Shown piece after piece: positions 18,287-26,687 of a stretch of 64,000 bases of DNA. Below the pieces are notes generated by a model that ran no database searches, had not been told where the DNA came from, and worked only from the letters and a program-made list of their open reading frames with translations. This DNA is from Clostridium celatum DSM 1785 (GTDB taxonomy: Bacteria > Bacillota > Clostridia > Clostridiales > Clostridiaceae), in assembly GCF_000320405.1 (NCBI RefSeq), contig NZ_KB291716.1:58232-122231 (forward strand), read 5' to 3'. The stretch's first letter is position 1. Each line of letters opens with the position of its first letter. The position numbers and the translations under genes are program-made.

Positions 18287-18301
18287 ATGAATAAAAATTA
18301 A
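18287..18301 (+). other. Four-codon upstream frame overlapping the next start (TAATG)
   Basis: GGAGGTAAGTAGG stands right before an ATG (18287) that reads MNKN and stops at TAA 18299-18301. The final A is the first base of the ATG used by the next gene. It may be a re-initiation device. Alternatively, one T may be missing, which would fuse MNKNL to the DHH protein. Confidence 0.4.
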
Positions 18302-19248
18302 TGAAAAGTATAATAAATAAAATTGAAGAATATGATACTATAGCTATTTATAGACATGTATTTCCGGATCCGGATTCATATAGTTCCCAAACAGCTTTAA
18401 AAAGCATTATAAACAATACATATCCAAATAAAAAGGTTGTATTATTAGGTGAACATTCTAAAAATTTAGAGTATATAAATAAAATGGATGAAGAAATTGA
18501 ATTGGATGAAAAATCATTAGCTATTATTGTAGATGTAGCTAATAAAGAAAGAGTTGATAATCAATCCTTTAATAAGTGTGGGTATATTTTAAAAATAGAT
18601 CATCATAAGGCTTTTGATGCACCTTTTGAAGATTTAACATGGGTAGATACTAATTATTCTTCTTGTAGTGAAATGATTTTAGATTTATATTTAGCAAATA
18701 GTAATAAATTAAAAATAGATAAGCAAGGAAGAAAAGCTTTATTTACAGGAATAATTGGTGATACAGGAAGATTTTTATATATAGAAAATCCAACTGAATT
18801 ATTTGAAAAGTTATCAAAAATAACATTTGATCTAGAAACAAAAGAAATTTATGCTAATATGTATAAAAGAGAAGAAGAGGAATTAAAATTCTTAGGATAT
18901 ATATATAGTAATTATGTAACTACTGAAAATGGAATGGCATATTTAAAAATTCCAAATGAAATAGTAAAGAAGTATAATTTACAAGCAATTAAAGCGGCAA
19001 GAATGGTAAATGCTCTGCAAGATACAGTAGGAATAATTAATTGGCATTTCTTCGCTGAAAAAGAAGATGGATCTATATTCTGTGAATTTAGATCAAATGG
19101 TCCTAGAGTGAATGATATAGCAGCAAACTTTGGTGGGGGTGGCCATATGTTAGCAGCAGGAGCTTCGCTTGAAAATTGGGAAAGAGTAGATGAAATATTA
19201 AAAGTGTTAGATGAAAACTGTAAAAACTTTTTAAAGAAAGCAGAATAG
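18301..19248 (+). CDS. DHH/DHHA1 phosphoesterase (NrnA-like oligoribonuclease/pAp phosphatase family)
   Basis: This 315-residue cytosolic protein belongs to the DHH family, which degrades nanoRNA, cyclic-dinucleotide products or pAp. The N-terminal motif YRHVFPDPDSYSSQ supplies metal ligands, the signature DHH is in KIDHHKAFD, and the DHHA1 domain carries the GGGGHMLAAGA substrate loop. In the first motif SYSSQ replaces the more usual A-x-G-S, a mild oddity. Its ATG lies about 15 bases from the good ribosome site, which instead serves a four-codon frame overlapping this start. A second member of the family lies at 30774. Confidence 0.88.
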   Translation: MKSIINKIEEYDTIAIYRHVFPDPDSYSSQTALKSIINNTYPNKKVVLLGEHSKNLEYINKMDEEIELDEKSLAIIVDVANKERVDNQSFNKCGYILKIDHHKAFDAPFEDLTWVDTNYSSCSEMILDLYLANSNKLKIDKQGRKALFTGIIGDTGRFLYIENPTELFEKLSKITFDLETKEIYANMYKREEEELKFLGYIYSNYVTTENGMAYLKIPNEIVKKYNLQAIKAARMVNALQDTVGIINWHFFAEKEDGSIFCEFRSNGPRVNDIAANFGGGGHMLAAGASLENWERVDEILKVLDENCKNFLKKAE

Positions 19249-19256
19249 AAGGTTTT

Positions 19257-19307
19257 ATATACTTAGAGATTAGAAAAGGTATTTTCTTGTCTTTAAGTAT
19301 ATTTTTT
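19257..19307 (+). terminator. Terminator of the DHH gene
   Basis: ATATACTTA (19257-19265) pairs with TAAGTATAT (19294-19302). An inner AGAAAA/TTTTCT hairpin lies between, and a run of T follows. Confidence 0.65.
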
Positions 19308-19418
19308 GAAAAATATTTATCTAAAGTGAAATTATGGTATAATTAATTTGTGACTGCTATAAAAATATAAATGTGGTATTGACTTTTTACATTGTATTGA
19401 TTTTTGGGAGGGGATAGA

Positions 19419-20585
19419 ATGGCAAGATTTACATTACCAAGAGATATTTATCATGGAAACGGTTCTTTAGAAGTTTTAAAAACTTTAAAAGGAAAGAAAG
19501 CTGTAGTTGTAGTTGGCGGCGGATCAATGAAGAGGTTTGGTTTTTTAGAAAAAGTTGAAAATTATTTAAAAGAAGCTGGACTAGAAGTTAGATTAATTGA
19601 AGGTGTTGAACCAGATCCATCAGTTGAAACTGTTATGAATGGTGCAGCTGTTATGAGAGAATTTGAGCCAGATTGGATAGTGGCTATGGGTGGTGGTTCT
19701 CCAATTGATGCTGCAAAAGCAATGTGGATTTTCTATGAATATCCTGATTTTACATTTGAAGAAGCGGTAGTTCCTTTTGGATTACCAGAACTAAGACAAA
19801 AAGCTAAATTTGTTGCAATTCCATCAACGTCAGGAACAGCAACTGAAGTTACTGCATTTTCAGTAATTACTGATTATAAAGCAAAAATTAAATATCCTTT
19901 AGCAGATTTTAATATAACTCCAGATATTGCAATTGTTGATCCAGAGCTTGCACAAACAATGCCAGCAAAGCTTGTTGCTCATACGGGTATGGATGCATTA
20001 ACTCATGCGATTGAAGCATATACGGCATCTTTAAAATCAAATTTTTCAGATCCATTAGCATTAAAAGCAATTGAAATGATTAATGAAAATTTAGTTAAAT
20101 CTTTTAATGGAGATAAAAATGCTAGAGATTTAATGCATGAAGCTCAATGTTTAGCTGGTATGGCATTTAGTAATGCATTACTTGGAATAGTACATTCAAT
20201 GGCACATAAAACAGGAGCTGTATTCCATATTCCACATGGATGTGCTAATGCAATTTTCTTACCATATGTTATTCAATATAACAGAAGTGAATGTGAAGAA
20301 AGATATGCGGATATAGCCAAAGTATTAAAATTAGAAGGAAATACAAATGCAGAGTTAACAGATTCATTAATTACGAAGATCAATGAATTTAATAAAGAAT
20401 TAAATATTCCAGCAACAATGCAAGAGTACGGAGTAAATGAAGAAGAGTTTTTAGCAAATCTAAAGAATGTTGCACATAATGCTGTTTTAGATGCATGTAC
20501 AGGTTCAAACCCAAGAACTATAGATGATGAAACAATGGAAAAACTTCTTTCATGTACATTCTATGGAAATAAAGTGGATTTTTAA
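19419..20585 (+). CDS. Iron-containing alcohol dehydrogenase
   Basis: This NAD(P)H-dependent group III alcohol dehydrogenase has 388 residues. The nucleotide-binding motif is MGGGSPIDAAKAMW. The metal ligands sit in HTGMDALTHAIEAY (Asp and His) and in VHSMAHKTGAVFHIPHG (two His). PSTSGTATEVTAF is also typical. ATG 19419 is chosen because GGGAGGGG lies 6 bases upstream; an in-frame ATG at 19404 precedes that site. A TATAAT box lies at 19338-19343. It stands before the Nfn-type transhydrogenase genes, suggesting a role in fermentative redox balance, but alcohol specificity is not readable. Confidence 0.9.
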   Translation: MARFTLPRDIYHGNGSLEVLKTLKGKKAVVVVGGGSMKRFGFLEKVENYLKEAGLEVRLIEGVEPDPSVETVMNGAAVMREFEPDWIVAMGGGSPIDAAKAMWIFYEYPDFTFEEAVVPFGLPELRQKAKFVAIPSTSGTATEVTAFSVITDYKAKIKYPLADFNITPDIAIVDPELAQTMPAKLVAHTGMDALTHAIEAYTASLKSNFSDPLALKAIEMINENLVKSFNGDKNARDLMHEAQCLAGMAFSNALLGIVHSMAHKTGAVFHIPHGCANAIFLPYVIQYNRSECEERYADIAKVLKLEGNTNAELTDSLITKINEFNKELNIPATMQEYGVNEEEFLANLKNVAHNAVLDACTGSNPRTIDDETMEKLLSCTFYGNKVDF

Positions 20586-20635
20586 AAGAAAGTTGTAAAT
20601 AGAATAGAGAGAAGATAAGTTATAGTGTTTATTAT

Positions 20636-20686
20636 TTTAAGAATACATTTTTTAAGAGCAATTTTAAAGATGTATTCTTAAATTTT
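20636..20686 (+). terminator. Terminator of the alcohol dehydrogenase gene
   Basis: A perfect 13-bp stem (20636-20648 with 20670-20682) with a 21-base loop is followed by four T. Confidence 0.65.
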
Positions 20687-20737
20687 AAAGATAAAAGAAT
20701 TAATTTTATGCAAGAAGCTTTTAAGGGGGCGTTTACA

Positions 20738-21628
20738 ATGTTTAAGATAGTAAAGAAAAAAGTTTTAACAGAAAATATATATTTAATGGATATAGAGGCT
20801 CCGAGAGTTGCTAAATCAGCACAACCAGGTCAATTTATTATTATAAAAAATGATGAAAAGGGAGAAAGAATACCATTAACTATTGCTGATTATGATAAAA
20901 ATAAAGGAACTGTAACTATTGTTTTTCAAACGGTAGGGTATTCAACTAAAGAATTAGCAAGATTTGAAGAAGGGCAATATGTTCAGGATTTTGTTGGACC
21001 ATTAGGTCAACCAAGTGAATTTATACATGAGTCTTTAGAAATGTTAAAAAATCAAAAAATAATATTTGTAGCAGGGGGAGTAGGGGCTGCACCTGTTTAT
21101 CCGCAAGTAAAATGGTTTAAAGAAAAAAATATAGATGTTGATGTAATTATAGGAGCAAGAAATAAAGAGTTAATAATATTAGAAGATGAAATGAAAGCAG
21201 TTGCTAAAAATCTTTATATATCAACAGATGATGGTTCTTATGGATTTAATGGTAGAGTAACAGATTGTTTATTAGATTTAGTAAATAAGAAAGGTAAAAA
21301 ATATGACCATGCTATAGTAATTGGGCCTATGATAATGATGAAGTTTATGTCAGAACTTACAAGAGAACTAGGAATAAAGACAACGGTAAGTTTAAATCCT
21401 ATAATGGTAGATGGTACAGGAATGTGTGGTGCTTGTAGAGTAACAGTTGGAAATGAAGTTAAGTTTGCTTGTGTTGATGGACCAGAATTTGATGGACATC
21501 TTGTAAATTTTGATGAAAGCATGAGAAGACAAGCTTTATATAAGACCGAGGAAGGAAGAGCTATCTTAAAATTTGAAGAAGGCGATACACATCATAGAAA
21601 AGGTTGCGAATGTGGAGGTCATAAATAA
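20738..21628 (+). CDS. nfnA: FAD/NAD-binding and [2Fe-2S] subunit, NfnA-like
   Basis: This is the small subunit of an NADH-dependent ferredoxin:NADP oxidoreductase, or of a related sulfide dehydrogenase. The N-terminal FAD domain is related to dihydroorotate dehydrogenase PyrK (PGQFIIIKNDEKGERIPLTIAD). An NAD domain follows (FVAGGVGAAPVYPQ). The cysteines of a C-terminal [2Fe-2S] centre are in DGTGMCGACRVTVGNEVKFACVDGPEFDGH. A short Cys/His-rich tail (HHRKGCECGGHK) ends the protein. ATG 20738 follows AAGGGGGC; the frame from 20708 has no ribosome site. The product has 296 residues. The stop overlaps the next ATG by one base, as expected for two subunits of one complex. Confidence 0.88.
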   Translation: MFKIVKKKVLTENIYLMDIEAPRVAKSAQPGQFIIIKNDEKGERIPLTIADYDKNKGTVTIVFQTVGYSTKELARFEEGQYVQDFVGPLGQPSEFIHESLEMLKNQKIIFVAGGVGAAPVYPQVKWFKEKNIDVDVIIGARNKELIILEDEMKAVAKNLYISTDDGSYGFNGRVTDCLLDLVNKKGKKYDHAIVIGPMIMMKFMSELTRELGIKTTVSLNPIMVDGTGMCGACRVTVGNEVKFACVDGPEFDGHLVNFDESMRRQALYKTEEGRAILKFEEGDTHHRKGCECGGHK

Positions 21629-23022
21629 TGAGTAATATAGATAGAATGAAAAGGACAGCAGTTAGAGAGCAAGAAGCAAGCATAAGAGCTAAAAATTTTA
21701 AAGAAGTATGTTTGGGTTATGATGATGAAAGTGCATTAGTTGAAGCAAAAAGATGCCTTGGATGTAAAAATCCAAAGTGTGTTAGTGGATGCCCTGTTTC
21801 TATCAATATTCCAGGTTTTATATCTTATGTTAAAGATGGAGATATAGAAGGAGCGGCTAAAGAGATTGCAAAATATAGTGCACTACCAGCAGTTTGTGGT
21901 AGAGTTTGTCCTCAAGAATCACAATGTGAAGGGAAATGTGTATTAGGAATAAAAGGCGAACCAGTTGCAATTGGTAAGCTTGAAAAGTATGTGGCAGATT
22001 GGTCTAGGAAACATAATGTTGATTTATCATTTAAAGAAGAGTCTAAAGGTAAAAAGGTAGCAATTATAGGTTCAGGACCAGCAGGACTTACTTGTTCAGG
22101 AGATTTAGCTAAAAAAGGTTATGATGTAACTATTTTTGAAGCGTTACATGAAGTAGGTGGAGTTTTGGTTTATGGTATACCAGAATTTAGATTGCCGAAG
22201 GATGATGTAGTTAAAGCTGAAATTGAAAATATAAAAAAATTAGGCGTGAAGATCGAAACAAATGTAGTTGTAGGAAAAACAGTTACAATAGATTCATTAA
22301 TTGAAGAAGAAAAATTTCATGCTGTATTTATAGGATCAGGAGCTGGTTTGCCTAAATTTATGGGAATACCAGGGGAAAATGCAAATGGAGTATTTTCTGC
22401 AAATGAATTTTTAACAAGAGTCAATTTAATGAAAGCATTTAAAGAGGAATATCATACACCAGTTAAAGTTGGAAATAAGGTAGCTGTAGTTGGTGGAGGA
22501 AATGTTGCAATGGATGCAGCAAGAACAGCTTTGAGATTAGGGGCAGAGACTCATATAGTTTACAGAAGAAGTGAGTTGGAGTTGCCATCGAGAGTTGAAG
22601 AAATACATCATGCAAAAGAAGAAGGAGTTATCTTTGATATTTTAACTAATCCAACAGAAATATTAACTGATGAAAATGGATGGGTTACAGGGATGAAGTG
22701 TGTAAAAATGGAATTAGGAGAACCAGATGCATCTGGAAGAAGAAGACCAGTTGTTGTTAAAGATTCAGAATATATTATGGAAGTAGATACTGTAATTATG
22801 TCCCTTGGAACATCACCAAATCCACTTATTTCATCTACTACAAAGGGATTAGAAATTAACAAGTGGAAGTGTTTAGTTGCTGATGAAGAAACAGGGCTTA
22901 CAACTAAAGAAGGTGTTTATGCAGGTGGTGATGCAGTTACTGGTGCAGCAACGGTTATATTAGCAATGGGGGCTGGTAAAAAGGCTGCTGAGGCTATAGA
23001 TGCTTATTTAAGTAATAAATAG
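21628..23022 (+). CDS. nfnB: NADPH-binding bifurcating subunit, NfnB / glutamate-synthase-small-subunit-like
   Basis: The protein has 464 residues. The N-terminal region carries cysteine clusters for two [4Fe-4S] centres (CLGCKNPKCVSGCPVSINIPGF and CGRVCPQESQCEGKCVLG). Two Rossmann folds follow: FAD at GSGPAGLTCSGDLAKKGYDVTIFEA and NADPH at VVGGGNVAMDAARTALRLGAETHIVYRR. The family includes GltD-like proteins and NfnB. Pairing with the upstream gene (overlap TAATG) and the absence of a glutamate synthase large subunit argue for the electron-bifurcating transhydrogenase, which moves electrons from NADH plus reduced ferredoxin to NADP in clostridia. Confidence 0.88.
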   Translation: MSNIDRMKRTAVREQEASIRAKNFKEVCLGYDDESALVEAKRCLGCKNPKCVSGCPVSINIPGFISYVKDGDIEGAAKEIAKYSALPAVCGRVCPQESQCEGKCVLGIKGEPVAIGKLEKYVADWSRKHNVDLSFKEESKGKKVAIIGSGPAGLTCSGDLAKKGYDVTIFEALHEVGGVLVYGIPEFRLPKDDVVKAEIENIKKLGVKIETNVVVGKTVTIDSLIEEEKFHAVFIGSGAGLPKFMGIPGENANGVFSANEFLTRVNLMKAFKEEYHTPVKVGNKVAVVGGGNVAMDAARTALRLGAETHIVYRRSELELPSRVEEIHHAKEEGVIFDILTNPTEILTDENGWVTGMKCVKMELGEPDASGRRRPVVVKDSEYIMEVDTVIMSLGTSPNPLISSTTKGLEINKWKCLVADEETGLTTKEGVYAGGDAVTGAATVILAMGAGKKAAEAIDAYLSNK

Positions 23023-23100
23023 TATAATTAAATAAAAGATTTATGGTTTAATTTAACTAATAATTGACTTTTTTATAATAAATGAATAAAATTATTTTAT

Positions 23101-23139
23101 AACTCCAAAGTTATTTTCTTTCTTTGGGGTTTTTCTTTT
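23101..23139 (+). terminator. Terminator of the nfnAB operon
   Basis: AACTCCAAAG (23101-23110) pairs with CTTTGGGGTT (23122-23131), with one G-T pair. A T-rich run follows and ends right before the next gene. Confidence 0.85.
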
Positions 23140-23164
23140 AATGAAAAGTAAAGCAGGTGTAAAA

Positions 23165-24589
23165 ATGAAATTAACAAAAACTCAAAATAGATTTATAAAA
23201 AATAAAAGCATGGGCTTTTCATTGATGAAAGGAAAATCATTAACAGGAAAGACGATGGCTTCCATACATAGAGTTATAAATTTAGAAAATAATTATTGTC
23301 TATATGAAAATGATAAAATTTTATACTTAAATTCTGATTTAAATAAATTAGAAGAAGGTAAAAAAATATATGATGAAAATAATAAGAGTAATGAATTTTA
23401 CTCGTTGTTTAGCATAGATAAAAATCGTGTGGAATTTGCTTTAATAAGAGATTTTATTAATATATATTCAAATAGATATAAAGAAGAAAATAAATTAAAT
23501 CTAAAAAACGCTAATGATAGTATAGTAAATGAAGTTTTAAATAGTGAAGCGTTTATAGATAATCTTTCTATGTTTAGAAAGAAATCTAAGCTTTTAAGTA
23601 AGCTTACAGTTAAAGAAATATATAATGAAATAATGTGGATTAAAGCTTGTGATTTTACTAGAGATGAATATAGCAATATTCATAGAAAAGGCAGAAAATA
23701 TAGAGTTATAAAAAATTCGTATAGTAGAGATGCTATATACAGCTTAATGGAACTATATACTTCGTTAATATGGGACAAAGGATATATGGATATTTATGAT
23801 GAGATAATATTTGCAGCTAAATATGCAAATAAAATAGGTAGTAAATATACACATATAGTTTTAGATGAAGTAGAAAATTTAACTAGAAGTGAAATTAAAT
23901 TTGTCAAAAGTCTTTATGAAACTAAAACATATTCATCGTTTATATTTATATTTAATAATGAAAAACAAATAGATGAAAATAAATGGTTAATAAAGGGGAG
24001 AAAATTAAATACTCTTGGTGCAGATTTTAAAGGAAAGAGTTTTACTTTTAAAAAAGACTTCAAGGAAGAAAAAGTAACAAGGGATGAATATATGGAAAAG
24101 TTTAGATATATTAATCTAAAGTATAAGAATATAGTAGATTTTAATTTAGATACATCATCTTCAAAAAAAGAGATATTTTTAGATGATAATACTATTTTTA
24201 ATGAAGATGAAATAGTAGAAATAAATGTTTTTAATGATATAGCAGCAGGTAATCCCATTGAAATGAATGATGAAATTAAAGAGAAATTTTATCTTCCTAA
24301 AGGATGGCTTGAGAGAGGAAAAGATACGTTTATACTTCATGTAAAAGGTGATAGTATGATAGATAAAAATATAAATGATGGAGATTTAGTAGTAATTAAG
24401 AAGCAAAATACAGCCTATAACAATGATATAGTTGCAGCTAGTATTGATGGCGAAGCAACATTAAAAACATTAAAGCTTAATGAAAAAAAACCAATACTTA
24501 TAGCAGCAAATCCAAAGTATGGAGCAATACCTTTAGAGGGGAAAGAGGTAAGCATAATAGGTGTAGCAATTGGGGTAATAAAAAAGTAA
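23165..24589 (+). CDS. P-loop ATPase-like domain fused to a LexA/S24 autoprotease domain
   Basis: This 474-residue two-part protein is one whose role I cannot name. The first two thirds hold a Walker A motif (G23-KSLTG-K29-T30), preceded by TKTQNRFI, as in UvrD-like helicase N-termini. A Walker B-like segment, THIVLDEVENLT, comes later. Most helicase motifs after that are not evident, so it may be a degenerate NTPase. The C-terminal about 120 residues are S24/LexA-like. There is a cleavage-type Ala361-Gly362 in NDIAAGNPIEM, a Ser397 in KGDSMID and a Lys434 in ATLKTLKL. The Ser-Lys spacing of 37 equals that of E. coli LexA. No helix-turn-helix is seen. ATG 23165 is supported by AGCAGGTG. It stands alone between terminators. 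Confidence 0.8.
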   Translation: MKLTKTQNRFIKNKSMGFSLMKGKSLTGKTMASIHRVINLENNYCLYENDKILYLNSDLNKLEEGKKIYDENNKSNEFYSLFSIDKNRVEFALIRDFINIYSNRYKEENKLNLKNANDSIVNEVLNSEAFIDNLSMFRKKSKLLSKLTVKEIYNEIMWIKACDFTRDEYSNIHRKGRKYRVIKNSYSRDAIYSLMELYTSLIWDKGYMDIYDEIIFAAKYANKIGSKYTHIVLDEVENLTRSEIKFVKSLYETKTYSSFIFIFNNEKQIDENKWLIKGRKLNTLGADFKGKSFTFKKDFKEEKVTRDEYMEKFRYINLKYKNIVDFNLDTSSSKKEIFLDDNTIFNEDEIVEINVFNDIAAGNPIEMNDEIKEKFYLPKGWLERGKDTFILHVKGDSMIDKNINDGDLVVIKKQNTAYNNDIVAASIDGEATLKTLKLNEKKPILIAANPKYGAIPLEGKEVSIIGVAIGVIKK

Positions 24590-24696
24590 AGTAAATAAAT
24601 TAGTTATAGAGAAGTTTAGAAAATATAAGTTAATTACTATGGAATACTAAATGAGAAAGTATAAAGTAATAACTAAATAAAAGGGGTGGCTTAAAA

Positions 24697-25905
24697 ATGA
24701 TATCTGAAAATATGAAGGATATGGTTTCTAATAGTTCAATTATTAGAGCGATGTTTGAAGAGGGAAAAAGATTATCAGAAATTTATGGGGAAGAAAATGT
24801 ATTTGATTTTAGCATAGGTAATCCAAGTGTAGAACCGCCAGAAGAAATAAAAGATAAAATAAATAAAATACTAAATGAGGAAAAACCAAATTATGTTCAT
24901 GGATATATGAATAATTCAGGATATTTAGATGTTAGAGAAGAAATTGCAAAGCATTTAGAGAATAAACATAATATTAAATTGAATTTTAATAATATTGTTA
25001 TGACTTGTGGGGCAGCAGGTGGATTAAATATAATTTTTAAGACTATATTAAATCCAGGAGATGAAGTAATAGTTTTTGCACCTTTTTTTGGAGAATATAT
25101 AAACTATGTTAAAAATTATGGTGGAACTATTAAAGTTATTGAAGCTGATACTAGCACTTTTGATATGAATTTAAATGCTTTTAAAAATAATATTACAGAA
25201 AAAACAAAAGCAGTTATAATTAATTCGCCTAATAATCCAAGTGGAGTAATATATAGTGAAGAAAGTATTATTAAATTAGCAAATATTTTAAAAGAAAAAG
25301 AAAATGAATATAATAATGATATTTATTTAATATCTGATGAACCGTATAGGGAAATTGTATATGATGCTGTTAAAGTTCCTTATATATTAAAATACTATTA
25401 TAATTCATTTATTGGATATTCATATAGTAAATCTTTATCATTACCTGGAGAAAGAATAGGGTATATTGTTATAAATCCTAATATTAGTGATTTTGAAGAA
25501 ACCATTAATGGATTAAATATTGCAAATAGAATATTAGGATTTGTAAATGCACCATCACTTTTTCAAAGAGTAATTAAAGAAAGTTTAGATTTAGAAGTAG
25601 ATGTTGAGATATATAAGAAAAATAGAGATTTATTATATAACCATTTAATTTCTATAGGGTTTAAATGTATTAAGCCACAAGGTGCCTTTTATTTATTTCC
25701 TAAATCACCAATAGAAGATGATGTTAAGTTTTGTGAAGAAGCAAAAAAATATAATATATTAGCTGTACCAGGTAAAACTTTTGGATGCCCAGGATTTATA
25801 AGATTATCATATTGTATTTCATATGAGAAGATTGAAAAGTCACTACAAGCATTTACAAAACTTATGAATTATATCGAAAATCAGTATAATACTAGAAGTT
25901 CTTAA
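24697..25905 (+). CDS. Class I/II PLP-dependent aminotransferase
   Basis: This fold-type I aminotransferase of the AspB/AraT group has 402 residues. FSIGNPSVEPP and the glycine-rich MTCGAAGGLNIIFK are near the N-terminus. NSPNNPSGVIY holds the Asn that binds PLP, SDEPYREIVYD the Asp-x-x-Tyr, and YSYSKSLSLPGERIGY the Schiff-base lysine. GFIRLSYCIS near the end carries the arginine that binds the substrate carboxylate. The amino donor is not decidable from sequence. A weak AAGGGGTGG precedes the ATG. Confidence 0.9.
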   Translation: MISENMKDMVSNSSIIRAMFEEGKRLSEIYGEENVFDFSIGNPSVEPPEEIKDKINKILNEEKPNYVHGYMNNSGYLDVREEIAKHLENKHNIKLNFNNIVMTCGAAGGLNIIFKTILNPGDEVIVFAPFFGEYINYVKNYGGTIKVIEADTSTFDMNLNAFKNNITEKTKAVIINSPNNPSGVIYSEESIIKLANILKEKENEYNNDIYLISDEPYREIVYDAVKVPYILKYYYNSFIGYSYSKSLSLPGERIGYIVINPNISDFEETINGLNIANRILGFVNAPSLFQRVIKESLDLEVDVEIYKKNRDLLYNHLISIGFKCIKPQGAFYLFPKSPIEDDVKFCEEAKKYNILAVPGKTFGCPGFIRLSYCISYEKIEKSLQAFTKLMNYIENQYNTRSS

Positions 25906-25985
25906 TATAGATGTTAAGTACAATTGCTTTAGATAATAAATAATATTTGCTAGAAACGCTAGAGTTGAATAAAAACATTGAATTT

Positions 25986-26028
25986 GGGGCAAGTTTAAAA
26001 TGGGGAACCTAAATGTTGCTATAGCCCC
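25986..26028 (+). ncRNA. Structured RNA element in the rimP leader, class unknown
   Basis: The 304-base stretch between the aminotransferase and rimP holds no gene. At 25986-25990 and 26024-26028 GGGGC pairs with GCCCC. Inside, GCAA/TTGC and TTTA/TAAA segments and a GG-GGAA-CC hairpin with a GNRA-type loop can form. A small CTAG/CTAG hairpin lies just upstream near 25952-25966. I recognise no known riboswitch class. Two further hairpins follow before rimP. Confidence 0.35.
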
Positions 26029-26094
26029 TTGTATTTATTAGTAAAGTATGATATTATCTAGAAAGAAGTAATTTACTAATAGCTAAAAAATGTG

Positions 26095-26125
26095 GAGTGG
26101 GGCGTAAATCCCGCTCTTTATATTT
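26095..26125 (+). terminator. First leader hairpin before rimP
   Basis: GAGTGGG (26095-26101) pairs with CCCGCTC (26110-26116), with one G-T pair. An 8-base loop and a T-rich stretch complete a weak terminator or antiterminator element. Confidence 0.5.
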
Positions 26126-26126
26126 G

Positions 26127-26156
26127 AACGCAACTACTTTTATAGTTGCGTTTTTA
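26127..26156 (+). terminator. Intrinsic terminator in the rimP-nusA operon leader
   Basis: AACGCAACTA (26127-26136) and TAGTTGCGTT (26143-26152) form a perfect 10-bp stem with a 6-base loop, and T residues follow directly. It lies 54 bases before the rimP start. It either ends an upstream transcript or acts as an attenuator for the operon. Confidence 0.75.
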
Positions 26157-26209
26157 CATATCTGCATTTTAAATTACTTAAAAACTGAATATAGCAAAGG
26201 AGGATTAAT

Positions 26210-26668
26210 ATGAAAATTGATGCCTTAATTAATCAAATCTATGAATTGGTTAAACCAATTGCAGATGAACTTAACTATGACATATATCACATTGAATATG
26301 TTAAGGAAAATGGAGAATATTATTTAAGAATATATATAGAAAAGGATGGTGGCATCGCTTTAAGTGATTGTGAAGCTCTTTCAAGAAGAGTTAGTGATGT
26401 TATGGATGAAAAAGATCCTATAACAGAAGCTTATTTCTTAGAAGTTTCATCACCAGGTTTAAATAGAACATTATTCACAGAAGAACATTATAAGAGATTT
26501 GTTGGTAGAGAAGTAATGGTTAGATTTACAAAGTCTCTAGATGGCAAAAAGAACGTTAAAGGTATATTAAAAGAAGTTAATGAAGAAAACATTGTAGTTG
26601 AAGCAGATAGCTTAGTAATTGTTCCAAAAGATAAAATAAAATCAACCAATATTGAAGGGGAAATATAG
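26210..26668 (+). CDS. rimP: Ribosome maturation factor RimP
   Basis: This 152-residue factor is needed for 30S subunit maturation. It has the two-domain RimP layout: an N-terminal alpha/beta domain (YDIYHIEYVKENGEYYLRIYIEKDGGIALSDCEALSRRVSDVMD, EVSSPGLNRTLFTEEHYKRFVG) and a C-terminal SH3-like barrel. AAAGGAGG precedes the ATG by 7 bases. It is first in the rimP-nusA-ylxR-ylxQ-infB-rbfA order that is conserved in Firmicutes. Confidence 0.95.
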   Translation: MKIDALINQIYELVKPIADELNYDIYHIEYVKENGEYYLRIYIEKDGGIALSDCEALSRRVSDVMDEKDPITEAYFLEVSSPGLNRTLFTEEHYKRFVGREVMVRFTKSLDGKKNVKGILKEVNEENIVVEADSLVIVPKDKIKSTNIEGEI

Positions 26669-26687
26669 TAAGGAGGGTGTATTTAAG

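Noticed and set aside
19338..19418. A Rex-type redox operator before the alcohol dehydrogenase
   Set aside because: No TTGTTAA-N4-TTAACAA-like palindrome could be found near the TATAAT box.
23165..24589. Reading this gene as the housekeeping LexA repressor
   Set aside because: LexA is about 200 residues with an N-terminal winged helix; here the N-terminal part is about 340 residues with a P-loop and no evident DNA-binding helix-turn-helix.
25950..26060. Possible known riboswitch (T-box, SAM, c-di-GMP, THF, preQ1) before rimP
   Set aside because: None of the consensus pieces of these classes that I could recall is present, so only an unclassified structured leader is reported.
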